Shown: piece by piece, positions 34,132-41,399 of the stretch
Numbering within the stretch: position 1 is the first letter of the stretch
Layout of the letters: the number at the start of each line of letters is the position of its first letter
Made by a program: the position numbers and the translations under genes
Virus record (IMG/VR): IMGVR_UViG_3300034110_000364
Location: 1-41,890 of that record
Direction: 5' to 3' (one strand)
Length of the DNA: 41,890 nt
Origin: a virus
The notes under the pieces: model-generated
The model's database searches: none
What the model was told of the DNA's origin: nothing
The model's input: the letters and a program-made list of their open reading frames with translations, nothing else

Positions 34132-34382
34132 ACCTGGCCCCTTTCCCAAAGCGCCTTTGCTTCGGCCTCGGTCTTGTCGATCCATGCGCCCAGCGCTTCA
34201 GCGCTGACCATCATTGGTGCCTTGCGGCTGGTGGTCAACCTGAAGGCCGGTACCGGCAGCTCGTTGCGCGCGGCTTTCTTCAGCGCTTCCTCATAGGACA
34301 GGCTGAAATATCGCTCGCAAACCTCGGCCAGGGGAATGGCTGGGGCTTTGTAAATGGACATGAGTGCAAGCGACGTGATCAT
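34128..34382 (-). CDS. PrtN-like (pyocin activator family) DNA-binding protein
   Basis: The product has 84 residues. The order MSIYKAPAIPLAEVCERYFSL, EEALKKAARNELPVPAFRL, SRKAPMMVSAEALGAWIDK matches the pyocin activator PrtN family. In these, a short winged-helix/excisionase-like fold (a YF-S-EEALKKA helix then a basic turn) binds DNA; PrtN of Pseudomonas activates pyocin genes through P-box repeats. It overlaps both neighbours by four bases. Placed two genes before int, it may be the excisionase or an activator acting on the TGATGCAC repeats; that link is inference. Confidence 0.72.
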   Translation of the reverse strand: MITSLALMSIYKAPAIPLAEVCERYFSLSYEEALKKAARNELPVPAFRLTTSRKAPMMVSAEALGAWIDKTEAEAKALWERGQV

Positions 34383-34636
34383 GCTTTTGCCTTGCTGTAA
34401 ACGTGAAAGCGCTTCGGGTTGATTTCGTGGGCCTGCTTCTTATCGCTCAGGCCTGGGATCGTGGACATGTCAATGCCAGCGGCGCGCTTGCGGTTGACCG
34501 TGGTGCTGGATGCTTTGCCGTGGTCAGCCGCTCGCTGGATTGCTTGGGCAATGGTCGAATGCCCGGCCCAGTTGAATGCGTTGCCTTGGCTTTTTGGTGT
34601 GCCATCTGGCCAGGTGTATGTCATGGTGTTGCTCAT
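34379..34636 (-). CDS. Small hypothetical phage protein
   Basis: The product has 85 residues from the ATG at 34636 (MSNTMTYTWPDGTPKSQG), with an alternative start 51 bases upstream at 34687. The shorter form is preferred because the extra codons include rare ones and have no better ribosome site. A perfect GTAGG/CCTAC stem lies just before the ATG. The sequence AFNWAGHSTIAQAIQRAADHGKASSTTVNRKRAAGIDMSTIPG has a possible DNA-binding helix. The end overlaps the PrtN-like start by ATGA. Function unknown. Confidence 0.55.
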   Translation of the reverse strand: MSNTMTYTWPDGTPKSQGNAFNWAGHSTIAQAIQRAADHGKASSTTVNRKRAAGIDMSTIPGLSDKKQAHEINPKRFHVYSKAKA

Positions 34637-34735
34637 GTAGGTGGGCCTACTCGCTGCGTCTGCGTCAGAGCTTTTGGGGCACCGCATGGGTTCTCTGTAA
34701 GGCGATCCCGCAGCATCCGCTTTCGGCCCTGAAAC

Positions 34736-35224
34736 TTACTGTGCGATGTGCCAGTCGTTGGCCAGGCAGTCGTTGACGCTTGGCACCCAGGTGCTCACGG
34801 TGTCATTGACGTTCTTGATTGCCATGTAGGCGTTGTATGGCACCAGCGCGCCTTCACCAAAGTGCGCCTTGGCTGCGCCGGTTTGCGCCGGGTAGGAATT
34901 GGCCGGGACGTGATACACAAACAGGCCTTTGCCATTCCAGCCAGCACGCGCGACACGCTCGCCGCGCTTCATCGCTTCAAGCGCCAGGCCGAAAGTCATG
35001 CCGCTGGTTGGTCCATAGGCGCGCTCAAACACGTCCTTGGGAGACCAGGACACATAGCCCTCGTACAGGTCGGTGTTGCCTTTGCCGCCGTCCAGGTACT
35101 CCACCAGATAGCCGTCGTCGGCCGGGTTCTCGTCGGCCGGCACAGTCCAGCCTCGAAAAGCGTTGTAGTCGCCGCGCGTCATGGGCTTGGCATTGATCAG
35201 TTTTACGCCGATGTATTGCTGCAT
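34736..35224 (-). CDS. DUF2829 / Tad2-family protein (predicted anti-Thoeris)
   Basis: The product has 162 residues in two parts. Residues 1-72 (YIGVKLINAKPMTRGDYN, PADDGYLVEYLDGG, GYVSWSPKDVFERAY) are a widespread phage module of unknown role. Residues 76-160 (MTFGLALEAMKRGERVARAG, WNGKGLFVYHV, STWVPSVNDCLANDW) have the conserved signature of DUF2829, the family of Thoeris anti-defence 2 (Tad2). Tad2 proteins are known to sequester the ADP-ribose-derived signals of Thoeris and related systems. The fold and role are predicted by family; the fused N-terminal module suggests added activity. It is in the early leftward operon, where such a protein should be made. Confidence 0.8.
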   Translation of the reverse strand: MQQYIGVKLINAKPMTRGDYNAFRGWTVPADENPADDGYLVEYLDGGKGNTDLYEGYVSWSPKDVFERAYGPTSGMTFGLALEAMKRGERVARAGWNGKGLFVYHVPANSYPAQTGAAKAHFGEGALVPYNAYMAIKNVNDTVSTWVPSVNDCLANDWHIAQ

Positions 35225-35245
35225 GGTGCTTCTTTCTTGCTTTGA

Positions 35246-36073
35246 TTAACGGCTGGCGTAAGCGCCAATCAGGACAGGCAGCGCGGACCCAAGGGCATCG
35301 CGCGCAAGGTCGGCAAACTCATTAGCCATTTCTTCGTCGTGCAGCTCTTGCTTGACGATGCGCAGGTTGATCGCGGGCTTGTCGCCACCGGTCAGCACGC
35401 CCAGGCGCAGGACAAACTGGCGCGATTCCAGGCCGTAGTACGGCTCGCAGTCAAAGTAAATCGTGGTCGGGATCGGCTCGGCGCTGGTGGCCTGCACCGA
35501 TTCAAACGCGCTCTTACTTGCGCTCAGGGATTGCTCGCTCGATTCCAGCTTGCGCATGGACTCGATGGACAGTTTGCGAATGGCTGCGATGGCCTTGGGC
35601 AACGTGATCGCGCCCTGGTCATTGAAGCATTGGACGTAGCCGGTCCAGTCTTCCAGGAATTCGGCGGCCTTCAGTTGGCTGATCGCCTGGCCACTGGCGT
35701 GCGCCTTCAATGCCGCATAGGCGGCCGTGCGCTTGAGCTGCACCTTAGCGCGGTTGTCGGTGTGGCCAGGATCGGCGGCGGTGCCCAGATTCAGCACGGC
35801 GGTGGCGCTCATTTCATCCGCATCGACAAACACCGTGGCACCTTCTTCGGCGTGCGCTTTGGTGTACGTCGCAAAGTCGCTCAGTGCATGGGTGCTCATG
35901 ACGCCACGGGCACGGCGGCGCTTTGGCAGGAATCGCTCAAGGTCTTCGACGTTGAATTTTTCAGGCAGTGCTACCACGGCCATCTTGTCTTTGAAGGTTT
36001 GAGTAATGGCGTCCCTGGCCTGATAGATGCCGTGGCTGTGCTGAATGGTTTCGATGGCTTCTTTGTCAAACAT
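35246..36073 (-). CDS. DUF2303 (YfdQ-like) phage protein
   Basis: The product has 275 residues. The sequence has MFDKEAIETIQ, ALPEKFNVEDLERFLPKRRR, the core THALSDFATYTKAHA, TVFVDADEMSATAVLNLG and a second half with LKAAEFLEDW, and is typical of the DUF2303 family, found beside phage recombination genes. No catalytic residues are known. It follows the conserved 117-residue protein and SSB in one operon. A role with ssDNA or recombination is plausible but unproven. Confidence 0.78.
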   Translation of the reverse strand: MFDKEAIETIQHSHGIYQARDAITQTFKDKMAVVALPEKFNVEDLERFLPKRRRARGVMSTHALSDFATYTKAHAEEGATVFVDADEMSATAVLNLGTAADPGHTDNRAKVQLKRTAAYAALKAHASGQAISQLKAAEFLEDWTGYVQCFNDQGAITLPKAIAAIRKLSIESMRKLESSEQSLSASKSAFESVQATSAEPIPTTIYFDCEPYYGLESRQFVLRLGVLTGGDKPAINLRIVKQELHDEEMANEFADLARDALGSALPVLIGAYASR

Positions 36074-36100
36074 GTTGGTGCTGCTTTCTTGTTGCTTGGG

Positions 36101-36454
36101 TTAAACGATTTCGCTTTGCTTGCCGAACAGTGGCGCTTGCGCCAGGCTCAGGGCTCCGCCTTTGCCGACGTGCAGCACGGTGGACGTTTCGACTTCTTCA
36201 CTTTGGTTGCCCATGGACGTGGGGTTGCTGAATTTCACGCCATGGGTGACGCGGACCTGGTGGGTGCCGGGGATTTTGTGGATGTCAAACACCACGGCCA
36301 CCTTGCCCTTGCGTTCGTGATCCACCACGGCAGCGGCCACGCGGGACAGGGCGGTGGACAGCATCACTTCAAACTGTCCGCCGTCCAGGTCGGTGATGAA
36401 TTCAGCCATGTCTGTTGCAGCGGCTGCGGGTCGGTTGCTTTTTTTCTCGGTCAT
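36101..36454 (-). CDS. Conserved phage hypothetical protein next to SSB
   Basis: The product has 117 residues from the ATG at 36454, with AAAGG six bases before it; an upstream ATG at 36487 would overlap ssb without a site. Features are FITDLDGGQFEVMLSTALSRVAAAVVDHERKGKVAVVFDIHKI and an end with QAPLFGKQ. It is beta-rich in the centre. It is often paired with DUF2303 proteins in phage genomes, as here. No function is known. Confidence 0.65.
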   Translation of the reverse strand: MTEKKSNRPAAAATDMAEFITDLDGGQFEVMLSTALSRVAAAVVDHERKGKVAVVFDIHKIPGTHQVRVTHGVKFSNPTSMGNQSEEVETSTVLHVGKGGALSLAQAPLFGKQSEIV

Positions 36455-36483
36455 GTTTGCCTTTCGGTTGGTTAAGGGGATTT

Positions 36484-36930
36484 TCAAAATGGGATGTCGT
36501 CGTCCATATCGTCAAAGCCTGACGGCGCGGCGGCTGGGGCTTGCTGGCGCTGGGGTGCGGCTTGGCGCTGTGCGGGTGGTGCGCTGCCCTGGTTGGTGTC
36601 GCGGCCGCCCAGCATCTTCATGGTCTCGGCGCGGATTTCGGTGGCATAGCGGTCGATGCCGTCCTTGTCGGTGTACTTGCGCGTTTTCAGCTTGCCCTGC
36701 ACGAACACCAGCGAACCCTTCTTCAGGTACTCGCCCACGATTTCCGCCAGGCGGCCAAAGACGCTGATGCGGTGCCATTCGGTTTCTTCGCGCGGCTCGC
36801 CGGTGGCTTTGTCTTTCCACTTCTCGCTGGTGGCAATGGAAAAATTGGCCACGGCTTCGCCGCTGGGCAGGTAACGCACTTCGGGGTCTTTGCCCAGGTG
36901 CCCGATGATCTGTGCTTGGTTCAAGCTCAT
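36484..36930 (-). CDS. ssb: Single-stranded DNA-binding protein
   Basis: The product has 148 residues. The OB fold occupies residues 1-110 ([65 protein letters not shown]). A Gln/Pro/Ala-rich linker and the acidic tip DDMDDDIPF, which recruits partner proteins, complete the bacterial SSB plan. It coats ssDNA during replication and works with the Bet/exonuclease pair upstream in the same operon. It overlaps the HTH gene by four bases. Confidence 0.95.
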   Translation of the reverse strand: MSLNQAQIIGHLGKDPEVRYLPSGEAVANFSIATSEKWKDKATGEPREETEWHRISVFGRLAEIVGEYLKKGSLVFVQGKLKTRKYTDKDGIDRYATEIRAETMKMLGGRDTNQGSAPPAQRQAAPQRQQAPAAAPSGFDDMDDDIPF

Positions 36931-37133
36931 GCTGCTTCTTTCTCTTTCAGGTGGTACACGGCAATGGTCTTGTTGTTGGCCAGCGTGCGGTTTTCGGTTT
37001 CGATTTCGTGACCTGCATCGCGCAGGTCTTTGATGCGGGCGGCCAAGCGGAAACAGTTGCAGCCGTTCAGGGCGTCAAGTGCTGACACTGGGCCTTTTTT
37101 CAGGGCGGCAAGAATCCACTCGGCTTGTGTCAT
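36927..37133 (-). CDS. Small winged-helix (HTH_39-like) protein
   Basis: The product has 68 residues. The pattern [44 protein letters not shown], followed by the beta wing KTIAVYHL, is a small winged-helix domain of the type seen in many phage early operons. It may regulate transcription or help load a replication protein. It overlaps ssb and the preceding gene by four bases each. Confidence 0.72.
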   Translation of the reverse strand: MTQAEWILAALKKGPVSALDALNGCNCFRLAARIKDLRDAGHEIETENRTLANNKTIAVYHLKEKEAA

Positions 37134-37387
37134 TTGCGGCGGCCTTCCTTGGTGAATTGGCTGCCGAAATCGCCCAACTTGAAGCCGTTGCGAATCTCAA
37201 AGCTGTGACGGCTGTGGATGCTGCTTATCTGGCACGCCAGGCTGTGCTTTGCCTTGGCCATGTGGCGGTCAAGCACGGTGGCGTAGAGGCGACCGGCCCA
37301 ATAACGCGGGTCTTCGTGGATGGGGGCCGATGGTGTTGGGCGGTAGCCCGTGGCCGCGTCGGCGCGGTCAAAGTACGTGTCGATCAT
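37130..37387 (-). CDS. Small hypothetical protein
   Basis: The product has 85 residues. It overlaps its neighbours by four bases at both ends (ATGA junctions), which supports translation. It contains YFDRADAATGYRPTPSAP, DPRYWAGRLYATVLDRHMAK and a basic tail (FTKEGRRK), with no recognised domain. It could be a small regulatory or DNA-binding protein. Confidence 0.5.
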   Translation of the reverse strand: MIDTYFDRADAATGYRPTPSAPIHEDPRYWAGRLYATVLDRHMAKAKHSLACQISSIHSRHSFEIRNGFKLGDFGSQFTKEGRRK

Positions 37388-38178
37388 GCTGCCCTCGCTG
37401 CAATGCTGCGTTCAGCCACGGCCATGACGCCCGGGTAAAGCTGGCCCGCCTTCTTGAATGCACGGGCTTGCGCGCCCAAGAACTTGGCGTCAGCCTGGAG
37501 TGCTTCGAGCGGTGCGGTACCGGCAGCCACGGCTTTGACCAACTCCATCAAGTTGGTCACTTCGGCGCTGTACGTCACGCGGCCGCTGATGCCGGTCACC
37601 TTGGCAGGGGCTTCAACCGCTGGGGCCATGGTCACCACTTGCGCGGTCATGGCGGTCACGGCGGCTTGTTGCTGTGCTGCTTCGGCTTCGGCCATGGCGC
37701 GCTGTGCTGCTTCCTGGTCACCGGCAGCGGCAGCGGCTTGCGCTGCTTCCTGGGCCTTGCGTGCGGCTTCCTGTTGCTCGCGTTCGATGGCGGCCAGGCG
37801 CTCACGCTCGGCGCGTGCAGCGGCTTCGGCTTCAGCGCGTGCAATGGCGGCCAGTCGCTCTTGCTCGGTGGTCCAGGTGACCATGGCGCGCTTCAGCGTG
37901 GCCTCGGCTTTGTCCAGGTATTCCTTGGGCGAACGGAACAGGTCGTTCACGGCCTTCACTGCCTGGTTGAGCGGTCCGGTGATGCTGGTGCGCTTGGCTT
38001 CGACTTCCTTTTGCAGGCCTTTGACCTGCATGAGGTCTTCGCTGGCCAGCTCAAACATGGTCGTGCTGTCGATCACGAAGTCGTTGGCGCTTGTCAGTGC
38101 GTTCTGCGCCTTGGTGGCCAGCACGATGGCGGCGCTGGCGTCGTAGGCCACGGTGTCTTGAGTCTTAATTTCAGTCAT
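37384..38178 (-). CDS. Coiled-coil phage recombination-region protein
   Basis: The product has 264 residues. The N-terminal 90 residues are helical (SANDFVIDSTTMFELASEDLM, KEVEAKRTSITGPLNQAVKAV). Residues about 105-180 form a long coiled coil very rich in Ala, Glu, Arg and Gln. The C-terminal domain GRVTYSAEVTNLMELVKAVA, then PGVMAVAERSIAARA, is common to a family that sits beside phage exonuclease/annealing genes. No catalytic residue is apparent. It may act as a structural partner in recombination. Confidence 0.65.
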   Translation of the reverse strand: MTEIKTQDTVAYDASAAIVLATKAQNALTSANDFVIDSTTMFELASEDLMQVKGLQKEVEAKRTSITGPLNQAVKAVNDLFRSPKEYLDKAEATLKRAMVTWTTEQERLAAIARAEAEAAARAERERLAAIEREQQEAARKAQEAAQAAAAAGDQEAAQRAMAEAEAAQQQAAVTAMTAQVVTMAPAVEAPAKVTGISGRVTYSAEVTNLMELVKAVAAGTAPLEALQADAKFLGAQARAFKKAGQLYPGVMAVAERSIAARAA

Positions 38179-38181
38179 AGG

Positions 38182-38775
38182 TCAGTCCTTGAAGTTAGGG
38201 GTGATGGAGTTGCGCGCGCACCAGTTGCGCAGCGTCAGAAGGGAGGCGAACACCGGGAAATCGGCCGGGTCGGTGTAGGGCTTAGCCACATAGGTGCCGT
38301 CGGCCTTGAGCTGCACGGCCATGCGTTTGGCGTGTGCGTTGCCATCGGCGTGGGCATAGGCGGACAGTTGAGGGCCGACGCTGGGGTAAAGCTGGGCGGT
38401 GCTCTTGATGTCCACCACGGTCAGGTCACCCTTCACGTTGCCAATGCGGTCAGGCGTGCCCGCGTAATTCATCGTGGGGTGGTAAACCGGCTTTTCGATC
38501 ACCGTCCACTCCACCGCATAGTCGGCGCTGAATTTGCGCCAGGCCTGCAGGTAGGGCACCAGTGCCGGGTCCAGCGCTGCCTCGTTCAAGTCGCCCAGGT
38601 CGTCCAGCTCGCAGGCCAGGTGCACGGCCTTGCCGAAGTTGCTGGCGGCTTCCAAAACATGCGGCGGCACGCGGTCAAAGTTGGTCAGCGGGGCCAAGAT
38701 GCTGGTGACACCCGGCACCACGTTGCCGCCGAAGCGGTACGTGTGCGTGGCCTCGTCAAAAGTCAGCACGCTCAT
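38182..38775 (-). CDS. PD-(D/E)XK exonuclease (RecE/YqaJ-type partner of annealing protein)
   Basis: The product has 197 residues. The nuclease motifs are visible: GKAVHLACE with His52, Glu94 (TVIEKPVYHP), the catalytic Asp109 in YAGTPDRIG, and VVDIKST with Asp122 and Lys124, followed by QLSAYAHA. This is the PD-(D/E)XK fold of phage 5'-3' exonucleases that resect DNA ends for the annealing protein. It overlaps the Bet-like stop by four bases, as expected for a two-component recombinase. The length is close to small family members. Confidence 0.85.
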   Translation of the reverse strand: MSVLTFDEATHTYRFGGNVVPGVTSILAPLTNFDRVPPHVLEAASNFGKAVHLACELDDLGDLNEAALDPALVPYLQAWRKFSADYAVEWTVIEKPVYHPTMNYAGTPDRIGNVKGDLTVVDIKSTAQLYPSVGPQLSAYAHADGNAHAKRMAVQLKADGTYVAKPYTDPADFPVFASLLTLRNWCARNSITPNFKD

Positions 38776-39677
38776 GCCAGTGCATCCTTCAGTGCCGTAA
38801 AGCCGTCCTTAGTCAGGCCGTCGAGCGTTTCGCCTACATCCAGGCCAGCCAAGTGGCGGGCTTCGGCCACGGTGATGCCCTTGGCCACGATCTTCTTGTT
38901 GATGTAGGCGACTTCGCCCACGGTGGCCGGTGTGCCGTCAGTTGCCTGCTGGGGCTCGGCCTTCGGCTGGGCATCGCTCACTGGTTGCTCGGGCGCAGGC
39001 TTGCGCGCTGGCATGGACACGGCGGGCTTGCGGCCGGTGATTTCGCCCGTGTCGCCGTCGATGGTGCTGGCGTCGTATTCGTGCAGGGCCTTGCCCGCCA
39101 TTTCGTCGGCGGTGGGCTCGCTGCCAATCTCGGGGAATGCTTTGCGCAGTGCCTGGGCTTCGGCGCACTTGGCGATCTGGCCATAGGGGCGCTTGGTCCA
39201 CATCGCATTGGGCGCGACGCTCTTTTCTTGGCCGCCTTTGGTAGCGTAGTTTTCTTTCCAGAATTCCTTGGCCGTGAAGTCCACGACTTCGCCCGATGCC
39301 AGGCGGCGCTTGACGGTGACGCGACACCAGGCTGGGAAAGTGATTTGTTGGCCGCCGATTGCTTCGGTCACGTCGGGGCCAAACTCGGGTTCTGTCACGC
39401 CAGCGCAGCCGGTGCGCGCGGCCTGGGTGCGATACAGGCCAATGCCTGGCATCACCACGTCGCGCATCATCTTGCTCTTGCTGTCCCACATGGGCACGAT
39501 GTGCACGGGCTTTTGCATGGGGTCCAGGCCGGTAGCCTTGCAGTAGCCCAGCACCATCTTGATGGCGTTGACGCTGGCACCTGGGTACAGGCTGGTGGCC
39601 AGCACTTCGATCAGCTCGCCCTCGCTCATTTGCAGCGCTGGCAGTGCGCTGGCTTCTTGTTTGGTAATTGCGTTCAT
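38772..39677 (-). CDS. bet: Bet/RecT-type ssDNA-annealing recombinase
   Basis: The product has 301 residues; ATG 39677 is chosen because earlier codons are unlike the family and the ATG has GAG nine bases upstream. Residues 14-60 contain LIEVLATSLYPGASVNAIKMVLGYCKATGLDPMQKPVHIVP, the diagnostic opening of the lambda Bet family. The core continues with GIGLYRTQAARTG, the strand FPAWCRVTVKRRLASGEVVDF and KCAEAQALRKAFPE. The C-terminal 100 residues are a variable Pro-rich linker and a small helical domain (AHEWLH-free). It pairs with the exonuclease behind it for strand annealing recombination. Confidence 0.9.
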   Translation of the reverse strand: MNAITKQEASALPALQMSEGELIEVLATSLYPGASVNAIKMVLGYCKATGLDPMQKPVHIVPMWDSKSKMMRDVVMPGIGLYRTQAARTGCAGVTEPEFGPDVTEAIGGQQITFPAWCRVTVKRRLASGEVVDFTAKEFWKENYATKGGQEKSVAPNAMWTKRPYGQIAKCAEAQALRKAFPEIGSEPTADEMAGKALHEYDASTIDGDTGEITGRKPAVSMPARKPAPEQPVSDAQPKAEPQQATDGTPATVGEVAYINKKIVAKGITVAEARHLAGLDVGETLDGLTKDGFTALKDALA

Positions 39678-39691
39678 GTTGAAAATCTCGG

Positions 39692-39958
39692 TTATCGAAT
39701 GAGGGCCACGGTCATGGCGCTGATGAACATCACGGCCACGCACAAAAGAAGGGCGCGGGCCAGGTGTTTAAGCTCACGGCGCCATGAGGCACCGCGCAGG
39801 GGTTCGGCGGCTTGCATGCGCTTGCCGACTTTGGCCACGTCAGCAGGTACGCAAGTGCAGGGGTAGCCGCTGGCGTCGTAGCCGGTGCCAAAGCAGTGCG
39901 GGCATTTGCGGGCAGGGCAATCGCGGCCCTGGTTGCATTCGTAGTCGCAGCAGTTCAT
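39692..39958 (-). CDS. Cys-rich small membrane protein
   Basis: The product has 88 residues. Start ATG 39958 overlaps the previous stop (ATGA) with GAGGGACG upstream. The N-terminal half is a zinc-knuckle-like region with nine Cys (MNCCDYECNQGRDCPARKCP, FGTGYDASGYPCTC). The end is a single transmembrane helix (ALLLCVAVMFISAMTVALI). Short proteins with NCNQGRDCPAR-type starts occur in many temperate phages near the recombination genes. Function unknown. It is third of three overlapping small membrane-protein genes after PL. Confidence 0.68.
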   Translation of the reverse strand: MNCCDYECNQGRDCPARKCPHCFGTGYDASGYPCTCVPADVAKVGKRMQAAEPLRGASWRRELKHLARALLLCVAVMFISAMTVALIR

Positions 39959-40059
39959 TGGTCGTCCCTCGCTGCAAAGCAAAGGGCGGCAGTCACCAGG
40001 CCAGCGGTTGCGCCGATCAACATGCAGACAAAGCCAAAAGCAAGGACTGAAATGGTCAT
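39955..40059 (-). CDS. 34-residue membrane protein
   Basis: A short gene between two overlapping ATGA junctions. The product is one hydrophobic span, SVLAFGFVCMLIGATAGLV followed by TAALCFAARDDQ. It has no ribosome site of its own beyond the preceding stop, so it is translated by coupling. Role unknown. Confidence 0.6.
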   Translation of the reverse strand: MTISVLAFGFVCMLIGATAGLVTAALCFAARDDQ

Positions 40060-40190
40060 GCGGCGAACTCCTCAGGCGAGACAGAGCTGCCAACGATCCA
40101 GAGGACCAGCAAAAGAACCATGACGGCGGGCCAGAACCAGAAAGGTCGGCCAAGGCGCACATACAGGTTTTCGAGTAAGTAAGGGGACAT
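40056..40190 (-). CDS. 44-residue membrane protein, first gene after PL
   Basis: The product begins MSPYLLENLYVRLGRPFWFW and has a hydrophobic span AVMVLLLVLWIVGS near residues 22-36. It is preceded by AGGAG (spacing about six), the best ribosome site in the leftward operon. It starts about 130 bases after the promoter and overlaps the 34-residue gene by ATGA. Its position as the first gene expressed after induction or infection suggests an early host-interacting role. Confidence 0.62.
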   Translation of the reverse strand: MSPYLLENLYVRLGRPFWFWPAVMVLLLVLWIVGSSVSPEEFAA

Positions 40191-40324
40191 GTTCACTCCT
40201 GTGTGTTTCATTCATCACGTCCAACGCTTCGGAACACCGTTCCTAGACCCGCCCCTGCGTCCTTTCAGCTTCGGCCACGTATCGCTTGGCCTTGGTCGTC
40301 TTGGTTGAACTTGTGATGAACTGA
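40191..40324 (-). other. 5' leader of the leftward (PL) transcript
   Basis: About 130 bases between PL and the first leftward gene. A GGAACACCGTTCC inverted repeat (near 40240-40252) is visible; it could be an RNA hairpin or an antitermination/nut-like element. No gene is supported here. Confidence 0.45.
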
Positions 40325-40353
40325 ATTAAACCATAGTTCATGATGCAAGTCAA
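40325..40353 (-). promoter_or_regulatory. Leftward early promoter PL
   Basis: On the minus strand, -35 TTGACT (40353-40348) and -10 TTTAAT (40330-40325) are separated by exactly 17 bases, each one base off the sigma-70 consensus. Two operators overlap it, one on each hexamer. It drives the small membrane-protein and recombination operon and should be repressed in the prophage. Confidence 0.88.
40329..40338. promoter_or_regulatory. Operator OL1 (AACCATAGTT)
   Basis: Overlaps the PL -10 box. On the minus strand it reads AACTATGGTT, identical to the operator at the PR -10 box (41450-41459). Likely binding site of repressor and Cro. Confidence 0.8.
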
Positions 40354-40361
40354 CCATGGTT
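40352..40361. promoter_or_regulatory. Operator OL2 (AACCATGGTT, perfect palindrome)
   Basis: Overlaps the PL -35 box. Perfect 10-base palindrome, 23 bases centre to centre from OL1, the same spacing as the pair at PR. Confidence 0.82.
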
Positions 40362-40373
40362 AAGCGAATGACG

Positions 40374-40398
40374 AAAAAAAACCCGCCGAAGCGGGTTT
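40374..40398 (-). terminator. Intrinsic terminator of the repressor operon
   Basis: On the minus strand, AAACCCGC and GCGGGTTT make an 8-pair stem with a TTCG tetraloop, followed by a T-run (40381-40374). It ends the leftward repressor transcript before PL. A strong, typical rho-independent terminator. Confidence 0.93.
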
Positions 40399-40416
40399 GT
40401 CTTGGTGCTTGAGTTC

Positions 40417-40737
40417 TTACGGCTTTGTCGCTTTTGGCAAGTCGTCAAACAGGCCGACCTGTTTGTCTGTCTGCTCTTGTTGTCGAGCCATCGGCTTGCC
40501 CTGGGTTTTTTCGATCAGTCTTGCCAGCTCTCTTTCGCTGCAAATGTCGCGCAGGTCTGCGTATGCGCGATGCGCTCCGTTTGCGGCCTGCGCTGCTTTG
40601 GTGAGGCACGATTCCAGCGTTTCATGCGTCGCCCATCGCCAGCCAAAATAGCCAACATTGACCAGGACAACAACAACCAAAACGATTGTCGAGTTGCGTT
40701 TCATTTCACGGTTGTATGCCGGGCTGTTGGTTTCCAT
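40417..40737 (-). CDS. Small membrane-anchored protein made with the repressor
   Basis: The product has 106 residues from ATG 40737; ATG 40740 overlaps the repressor stop by four bases but lies only two bases after AGGAGG, so the second ATG, five bases away, is favoured. NSTIVLVVVVLVNVGYFGWRW is a transmembrane helix near the N-terminus. The rest is a soluble helical domain with a Cys pair (SCLTKAAQAANGAH, DICSERELARL) and a charged tail. It is transcribed with the repressor and so expressed in the lysogen, the profile of a superinfection-exclusion or lysogenic-conversion protein. That role is inference. Confidence 0.65.
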   Translation of the reverse strand: METNSPAYNREMKRNSTIVLVVVVLVNVGYFGWRWATHETLESCLTKAAQAANGAHRAYADLRDICSERELARLIEKTQGKPMARQQEQTDKQVGLFDDLPKATKP

Positions 40738-41399
40738 CATTTCCTCCTGTACTTCCTGACTTCCACCATTGTGCCAACAATGTGAATTGGCACCTGGTCG
40801 GACCTGATGCTGGGGTAATCCGGGTTGAGCGGCACCAGCTCAAACACCGGGTCGCCCTGGTCATTGATTGAGCGCAGCCGGTACTTTTTAAACGTGGCTT
40901 CGTCTTCCCCGTTCTTGGCCACCACATAGTCGCCAGGCTGGGGCCGGATGTCCGGGTCGATGATGACCCGATCCCCTGGGCTGAAGTCCGGCAGCATCGA
41001 ATCCCCTTTGATTTCAAGCGCAAAAGCTCCTTCGGATAGTTCCAAGTCAGTCATCAACCAGTCGTGTGCATCGTTCGGCTGGAAAGCGTCTACTGCGCCC
41101 GCCCAGTGCCCGGCGTGAACATAGCTGATTAAGGGGATCTGCTTATGACCGATTTGGGCGGATGAAACATTGCTTTTGTCCTGGACAAATTGACCCGTTT
41201 CACCCGTGGCCAGCCACTCGGCTGACACGCCCAGCAGGTTTGCGGCCTTTTGATTGTTGGCCGCTGTAAACGCCTTGGTCTTTCCGTCCAAAGCCTTCTT
41301 TGTAGCCTGGTAGGAAATGCCCAGGGCGTCCGCAAGCATCTGGGTCGTCATCCCAGACTGCTTCAGAGCCAGTTTTAAACGTTCGCTGTAATCAACCAT
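40737..41399 (-). CDS. cI: CI-type repressor with S24 self-cleavage domain
   Basis: The product has 220 residues. The N-terminal HTH (RLKLALKQSGMTTQMLADALGISYQATKKALDGK) binds operators. The hinge has Ala96-Gly97 (VHAGHW), a likely RecA-stimulated cleavage site. The S24 domain has Ser134 in KGDSMLPDF and Lys171/172 in ATFKKY, the Ser-Lys dyad. It would maintain lysogeny and be inactivated after DNA damage. Its ATG lies inside a perfect AACCATGGTT operator and there is no Shine-Dalgarno sequence upstream, suggesting a leaderless message and strong self-regulation. It overlaps the following membrane-protein gene. Confidence 0.92.
   Translation of the reverse strand: MVDYSERLKLALKQSGMTTQMLADALGISYQATKKALDGKTKAFTAANNQKAANLLGVSAEWLATGETGQFVQDKSNVSSAQIGHKQIPLISYVHAGHWAGAVDAFQPNDAHDWLMTDLELSEGAFALEIKGDSMLPDFSPGDRVIIDPDIRPQPGDYVVAKNGEDEATFKKYRLRSINDQGDPVFELVPLNPDYPSIRSDQVPIHIVGTMVEVRKYRRK

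Noticed and set aside
37249-38907. 552-codon rightward open frame opposite the recombination operon
   Set aside because: Runs against four well supported leftward genes; composition (Gly/His/Val-rich) is typical of antisense frames.
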